Assembly (NCBI GenBank): GCA_004802705.1
Contig: SGPL01000854.1
Coordinates: 1 to 10,386 of the forward strand
DNA length: 10,386 bases
Reading direction: 5' to 3'
Origin: Bondarzewia mesenterica
Taxonomy: Eukaryota > Basidiomycota > Agaricomycetes > Russulales > Bondarzewiaceae
Part shown: in pieces, positions 7,351 to 10,386 of the stretch
Layout of the letters: every line of letters starts with the position of its first letter
How positions within the stretch are numbered: position 1 is the stretch's first letter
The notes under the pieces: generated by a model
The model's input: only the letters and a program-made list of their open reading frames with translations
Databases searched by the model: none
Told to the model about the DNA's origin: nothing
Translations under genes and position numbers: made by a program

Positions 7351-7973
7351 TGTAATGACTATGCATTTTTCTTCTCTTTTCTGATTATGTAATTAGCTTA
7401 GTCACCTATATCACGAGGGGGTTAACTAGCCTTGTGACGCATCGCCCTACGATAAGGGAGGATCGGATACTTGCGGACTCAGACAAGGGGCCAGACTTAG
7501 TCTTGGAAAACCCACTAGTCACACCAGCTGATTTAGGCTTAGCCAGACTGGGGCCTAGATGCGTATTTATAGATTATCACATGTTATGGCATGTGATCAG
7601 TCACGTGATACTTACTTAGCTTACTCATGCTTGGCTGACTGATGCATGCTCGGTCTTGCTTACTGATATGCTGAGTTGGCTGACTGATGCACGGACACAC
7701 TGCTTAGCAGGCAGGGTTCACTAGACCTGCCCTAAACATACTTATGTATTTATACTGCAGCGCAGCACCTGTGGTATCCCAGTTTTCAGCATTTGAGAAT
7801 TCGCCACAGGTAAGCCCGCCTCCTTTGTACTTACCTTTGTTTGTATAATATTAACTTAAGAATTCACCACAGTTGTGAGCATAAGGCCCTGCGCTTTGAG
7901 ACAACAAGACACCTCAACACTCTACTCCCTCTTTGGTGATTATTTGGGGTTAGGCTTAGGCTGAGCCCTGACA
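7351..7973 (+). repeat. 3' LTR of gypsy copy B (623 bp)
   Basis: The repeat begins TGTAATGACTATG after a degraded polypurine tract and ends GAGCCCTGACA, matching the ends of the LTR at 400-669. Unlike that one it keeps the middle. Features there are TATTTATA at 7564-7571 and again at 7747-7754 (possible TATA elements), an inverted repeat ATCACATG/CATGTGAT at 7576-7583 and 7590-7597, an E-box palindrome TCACGTGA at 7601-7608, a 16-bp direct repeat TTGGCTGACTGATGCA at 7631 and 7676, and GAATTC(G/A)CCACAG at 7797 and 7860. Which TATA element was used cannot be told. Confidence 0.88.
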
Positions 7974-9130
7974 TGTCTGGTAGATAGGTTACTGCAGATA
8001 AAAAATGAAACAAAGAAACATCATCCATCCATTTGAATGATGGGCATCCATCAACATCTCTCCAAATGGTCATAGTCGCGTCTGCGAGTTCATCTTGCAA
8101 ATCAGTCGCTGAGGTAAGGCCAAATAGCATGATATGATCAAGATAGAATTTTCTCCGATGCGCGACGATGAGATATTTTTTTTGTCATCTGAGTGAATGG
8201 GTGTAGTTCTGAATGCTTTTTCAATATCAAGAGTTGCCACTTATGTACCAACAAGGGCAGACGTGATCTACAAATGCACATATCAATCACGACATTGAAC
8301 TCGTGATAGAAGGTGATGGGACATCGATGTGTCCCCCAATATGTGATCACTGGGAGTATTTTTACTATGCAATGTATCTGTGTGTTCTGCTCTCAGGCAA
8401 GCAAAAATAAACTGTGGGGTGGGATGCCTCGTACACTGCACGCTCATTTCCCACAATGAAATGAGCTTCTCACAGCCTTGTACAAGCAACTTCATGTGCA
8501 ATGATCTCATCCTGGATCTGGGAGAACTTCTGGGTTTTATGAAGTGTGGAAAATGGCAAACTCACTATATCTGCGACTATTGCTGCTGTACTCCATTCGG
8601 TGGGATAGTCATCGCAGTCAATAAGGTCGTTGACTGAGTAGCCTCTGTCTCCTTCGAAAGAGATATTGCATAGTATGCATCATTTTATCTTGTGGTCATC
8701 ATCTTCCGTTACGACGATGTACACTGGGCACACTGCGAAGTTACCACCACAGAGATCCATCATCTCTTCCTTCATATATAGGTCGTCCATTCACCCTGCA
8801 AGGATTTCCTCTTCTAGATATTCATCGATTCATTCATTATCGTCGGATGGGCGGTAAGGTAGGATGATACAGTCAGGTAAAATAGAATCTTGTACTCCGA
8901 TGTGGAAACCGTTCATGATGCTATCAACAAGAAAAGGAAATTGATTAATAAGCCCAAGTTTTTTGAGATAGGCGTCGAAAGCGATAGGGTTGTAGGGTGT
9001 GATTACTCGGTTGAGAATTGGAAAATGAGAAGATGAACTTGAAGAAAGCGAAAGAAAATTGTTCTTTTTTAGTATATTTAAAATGTCGAAGGCGATCTTT
9101 AGCCGACACAGATTTGATTGTGAACTCAGA
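7974..9130 (-). pseudogene. Older retroelement reverse transcriptase, cut by the gypsy LTR
   Basis: On the minus strand a basidiomycete-type RT reads HFPILNRVITPYNP, AFDAYLKKLGL, NGFHIGVQDSI, then EYLEEEILAG, LCGGNFAV and PVYIVVTEDDD, DLIDCDDYPTEWSTAAIVADI. After a 298-bp interruption it continues GTxVATLDIEKAFRTTPIHSDD, YLIVAHRRKFYLDHIMLFGL and KWMDDVSLFHF. The catalytic residues are the Asp of LDIEKAF and the DD of WMDD. It ends about ten residues later at the gypsy LTR junction (7973/7974), so the C-terminus, and any recombinase domain, is missing. Stops are TGA 8830-8832, 8791-8793 and 8680-8682 and a TAA in GT-stop-VAT. An A8 run (T8 at 8176-8183) shifts the frame. The layout resembles DIRS/tyrosine-recombinase-type retroelements, but without the recombinase this class is inferred. 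Confidence 0.72.
8268..8565 (-). other. 298-bp intron-like segment in the older RT gene
   Basis: On the minus strand it begins GTGAGT (8565 down) and ends TTTGTAG (8268). Removing it joins ...VADI directly to ITSALVGT in frame, with the spacing expected for this RT block. The inside has several stops and no recognised protein. It contains two hairpin sequences (8318-8335 and 8442-8466). It may be a true spliceosomal intron, or an inserted element whose ends happen to read GT...AG. Confidence 0.55.
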
Positions 9131-9540
9131 TCAGGGGCAGGCATCCTCGGCCGCGTGGTGCATATTTTCTCCACACAGGGAGCAACTGTGCTGAGCCTTT
9201 GTGTGGTGGGGGTCATTGCAACTGTTGGGACCTCGTAAATCGAACCAGACGCAGTATTCAATTTTTTCGTCTTTTGCGCAGACGATTTTGAGTTCTAGTT
9301 GTCCCAGCATAACCAGATTGGTCTGCCTTTTTTGTTAAGTTTTGCCGTGCACTTCCTGGCTGTATGTCCGGCGGTTCCGCAGATGAGGCAAATCCCGCCG
9401 GCCGATCTCGATGGGTTGCCTGTCAAAAAGGGTTTGGAGGACGTTCTAGAGTCTCGGCTATCGCGTCCACCATATGGATGATGTCTTCCGTTTGATAATG
9501 ATCTATCTCGAGATGGTCCACCACTATGATATAAGAAATT
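9131..9540 (-). pseudogene. Older retroelement gag-like segment with two CCHC knuckles
   Basis: This is the upstream part of the minus-strand element. An Arg/Gly/Ser-rich stretch (HHPYGGRDSRDSR) precedes zinc knuckle 1, CLICGTAGHTARKC (C-x2-C-x4-H-x4-C, 9349-9390). A linker with LELKIVCAKDEKIEYCVWF follows, then knuckle 2, CSLCGENMHH...C (9137-9184), and TGA at 9131-9133. Knuckles 1 and 2 are in different frames, so a one-base change lies between them near 9290-9310. The RT frame overlaps knuckle 2 in the alternative frame, as expected where gag ends and pol begins. Such knuckles bind nucleic acid in the element's particle. The N-terminus fades out near 9540 into AT-rich DNA. Confidence 0.6.
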
Positions 9541-9974
9541 AATTCAAAATAGGCAATTTTGAATGTGATTATGCAATTCAAACTCAGTCAGACCTAATTC
9601 CCCACACTTATAGCGCAACCACCGGATTCTATAGAAAATTCGGTCGATTTTTCGGATCGAATTCGAAAGAGAGATCACGACGAATCCTCCGACACCTCAC
9701 TACGCTGATCAGCGTGCCCGATCTTGCAGATTATCCTGATTTCTTGCCGACGGACGCGCTCGTCGTCGATTTGGTGTTCTTCTCCTTTCGTCTATAAACG
9801 CTATCGGTGTCGGCATTTTGGGCCACTCTGGGTGTCTGACTCTGAGCGGTTGAATTGGACTTGACGGGGGTGCGCTATCCGGGGCAAATTTTGGAATTTT
9901 TGAGTAGGCTGCGTTTTTGGGTCTTTCGGGCAAAGGGATAAGGGAAAGAGGGAAAGAGGGAACAAGGGGGAACG
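9541..9974 (+). promoter_or_regulatory. Leader and promoter region of the zinc-finger gene
   Basis: This gap lies between the retroelement remnant and the host gene. It holds no gene I recognise. It turns from AT-rich (9541-9660) to GC-rich towards the ATG. A TATAAA-like sequence lies at 9793-9798, about 180 bp upstream of the start codon, and a purine-rich run (GGGATAAGGGAAAGAGGG and onward) fills the last 40 bases before ATG, a common kind of 5' leader. A 14-bp perfect palindrome ACGCTGATCAGCGT lies at 9702-9715. Promoter assignment rests on position alone. Confidence 0.4.
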
Positions 9975-10386
9975 ATGTCGGACGTGCGCAAGTTGCTCAA
10001 GGCGAAGCGGCAAGAGGCGAGGGTAGTGCACCCGTACGCGACGTACGGCGCGGGGGGTCAGTTGAGGTGTACGGCGTGTGGGGTGGGGGTGAAGGTCGCA
10101 TGGGAGGGGCATGTGGGGAGTAAGGCGCATCGGGTGAACGTTGCGCGGGTGCGGAAGGAGGAGGAGGAGAGGAGGAAGGTGGAGGAGGAGAGAGTGAGGG
10201 TGGAGGAGGAGGAGGAGGAGAGGAAGAGGAGGGTGGATGGTGGGGAAGAGAATGAGGAGGAGGAGGGTGGGTTCCCAGCGGATTTCTTTTCGGACGTACG
10301 CGCACTTTGCCAGTGAGAGACGCCGGGTCTGAGTCTGAGGAAGAGGGAGAGGGAGGGGAGGAAAGTCGAGCGACGACGGAGGTTCT
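9975..10386 (+). CDS. ZNF830-like C2H2 zinc-finger protein, N-terminal part (runs off the window; frame change near 10300)
   Basis: The predicted protein starts MSDVRKLLKAKRQEARVVHP and has a U1-type C2H2 finger: Cys32 and Cys35 in LRCTACG, His46 and His52 in GHVGSKAH (C-x2-C-x10-H-x5-H). A long Glu/Arg/Lys-rich stretch follows (about residues 57-97, probably helical or coiled-coil), then the family-like FPADFFSD motif near residue 100. This matches the layout of ZNF830/CCDC16-type proteins, nuclear factors linked in other eukaryotes to pre-mRNA splicing. The first ATG after the purine leader is used. The frame stops at TGA 10314-10316 shortly after FFSD. The alternative frame is open from at least there to the window end and encodes an acidic GSESEEEGEG run like a normal continuation. 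A one-base indel, a sequencing error or an unseen splice is likely. High GC and CpG content sets it apart from its neighbours. Confidence 0.75.

Larger units (their letters stand above)
400..7973 (+). mobile_element. Ty3/gypsy chromovirus LTR retrotransposon, copy B (decayed, split by a CACTA element)
   Basis: The order is LTR - gag (CCHC) - protease - RT - RNase H - integrase - chromodomain - LTR, which is diagnostic of Ty3/gypsy chromoviruses. Without the 2293-bp insert at 2913-5205 the element is about 5.3 kb. Part of the leader and the N-terminal gag are missing directly after the 5' LTR, and I see no recognisable primer-binding site there. Pol carries at least a dozen in-frame stops plus a one-base frameshift at 2378-2385, so it is inactive. 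The right flank begins TGTCT at 7974. The left flank is copy A rather than host DNA, so a target duplication cannot be tested within the window. Confidence 0.92.

Noticed and set aside
7864..8130. Single 88-codon minus-strand gene
   Set aside because: It is a chance fusion of the older RT's WMDD region with LTR sequence read through the junction.
8380..8637. Plus-strand Cys-rich 85-codon frame
   Set aside because: It overlaps the intron-like segment and the minus-strand RT. No known Cys pattern was recognised.
9709..9933. Minus-strand Pro/Arg-rich frame upstream of the zinc-finger gene
   Set aside because: Low-complexity reading of the leader region with no family resemblance.
9997..10305. 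Minus-strand proline-rich 102-codon frame
   Set aside because: Antisense of the GAG/GGA-rich acidic stretch of the zinc-finger gene.
1..10386. CRISPR array, tRNA, rRNA or bacterial defence system
   Set aside because: No regularly spaced repeats, cloverleaf or rRNA-like sequence was seen, and the content is clearly eukaryotic.

Overview
The window looks like a transposon-rich stretch of a filamentous basidiomycete (probably agaricomycete) genome. The evidence is a Ty3/gypsy chromovirus with a C-terminal chromodomain, a decayed basidiomycete-style CCHC/RT retroelement, a captured fragment of a chitin-synthase-activator (SKT5/Chs4-type Sel1-repeat) gene that still carries a 57-bp fungal intron, and at the right edge a GC-rich host gene for a ZNF830-like C2H2 zinc-finger protein. 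I see no bacterial operon, CRISPR array, tRNA or rRNA. Family assignments come from recognising motifs by eye; no search was run.

Layout. (1) 1-387 is the C-terminal chromodomain end of one Ty3/gypsy copy (copy A), followed by its polypurine tract and an LTR (400-669). (2) That LTR is also the 5' LTR of a second copy (copy B). Copy B runs through truncated gag (672-1172), protease (1247-1740), reverse transcriptase (1766-2912), RNase H (5206-5715) and integrase plus chromodomain (5716-7338) to a fuller 3' LTR (7351-7973). Copies A and B are a tandem pair sharing an LTR. (3) Copy B is split between RT and RNase H by a 2293-bp CACTA (En/Spm-type) DNA element (2913-5205). Its ends are CACTATA...TATAGTG and its 3-bp target duplication is CTC. 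Removing it with one CTC rejoins pol in frame. The element carries the captured SKT5-like fragment (3940-4753) and subterminal arrays of AGGTGA/TTCACC motifs instead of a transposase. (4) The gypsy pair sits in an older minus-strand retroelement (7974 to about 9540) with gag-like double CCHC knuckles and an RT cut off just after its catalytic WMDD motif. This RT is interrupted by a 298-bp GTGAGT...TAG intron-like segment. (5) 9541-9974 is a leader/promoter region, and 9975-10386 is the start of the only plausible live host gene.

The history read from this is three nested layers: a CACTA element in a gypsy element in a DIRS/YR-like or related retroelement, next to a host gene. None of the mobile-element genes is intact. 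Many of the gypsy stop codons are TGA where arginine CGA is expected. One case is verified inside the window: copy A has TGA at 223 where copy B has CGA at 7174. This points to C-to-T decay at methylated CpG. The most notable object is the gene-capturing, apparently non-autonomous CACTA element.
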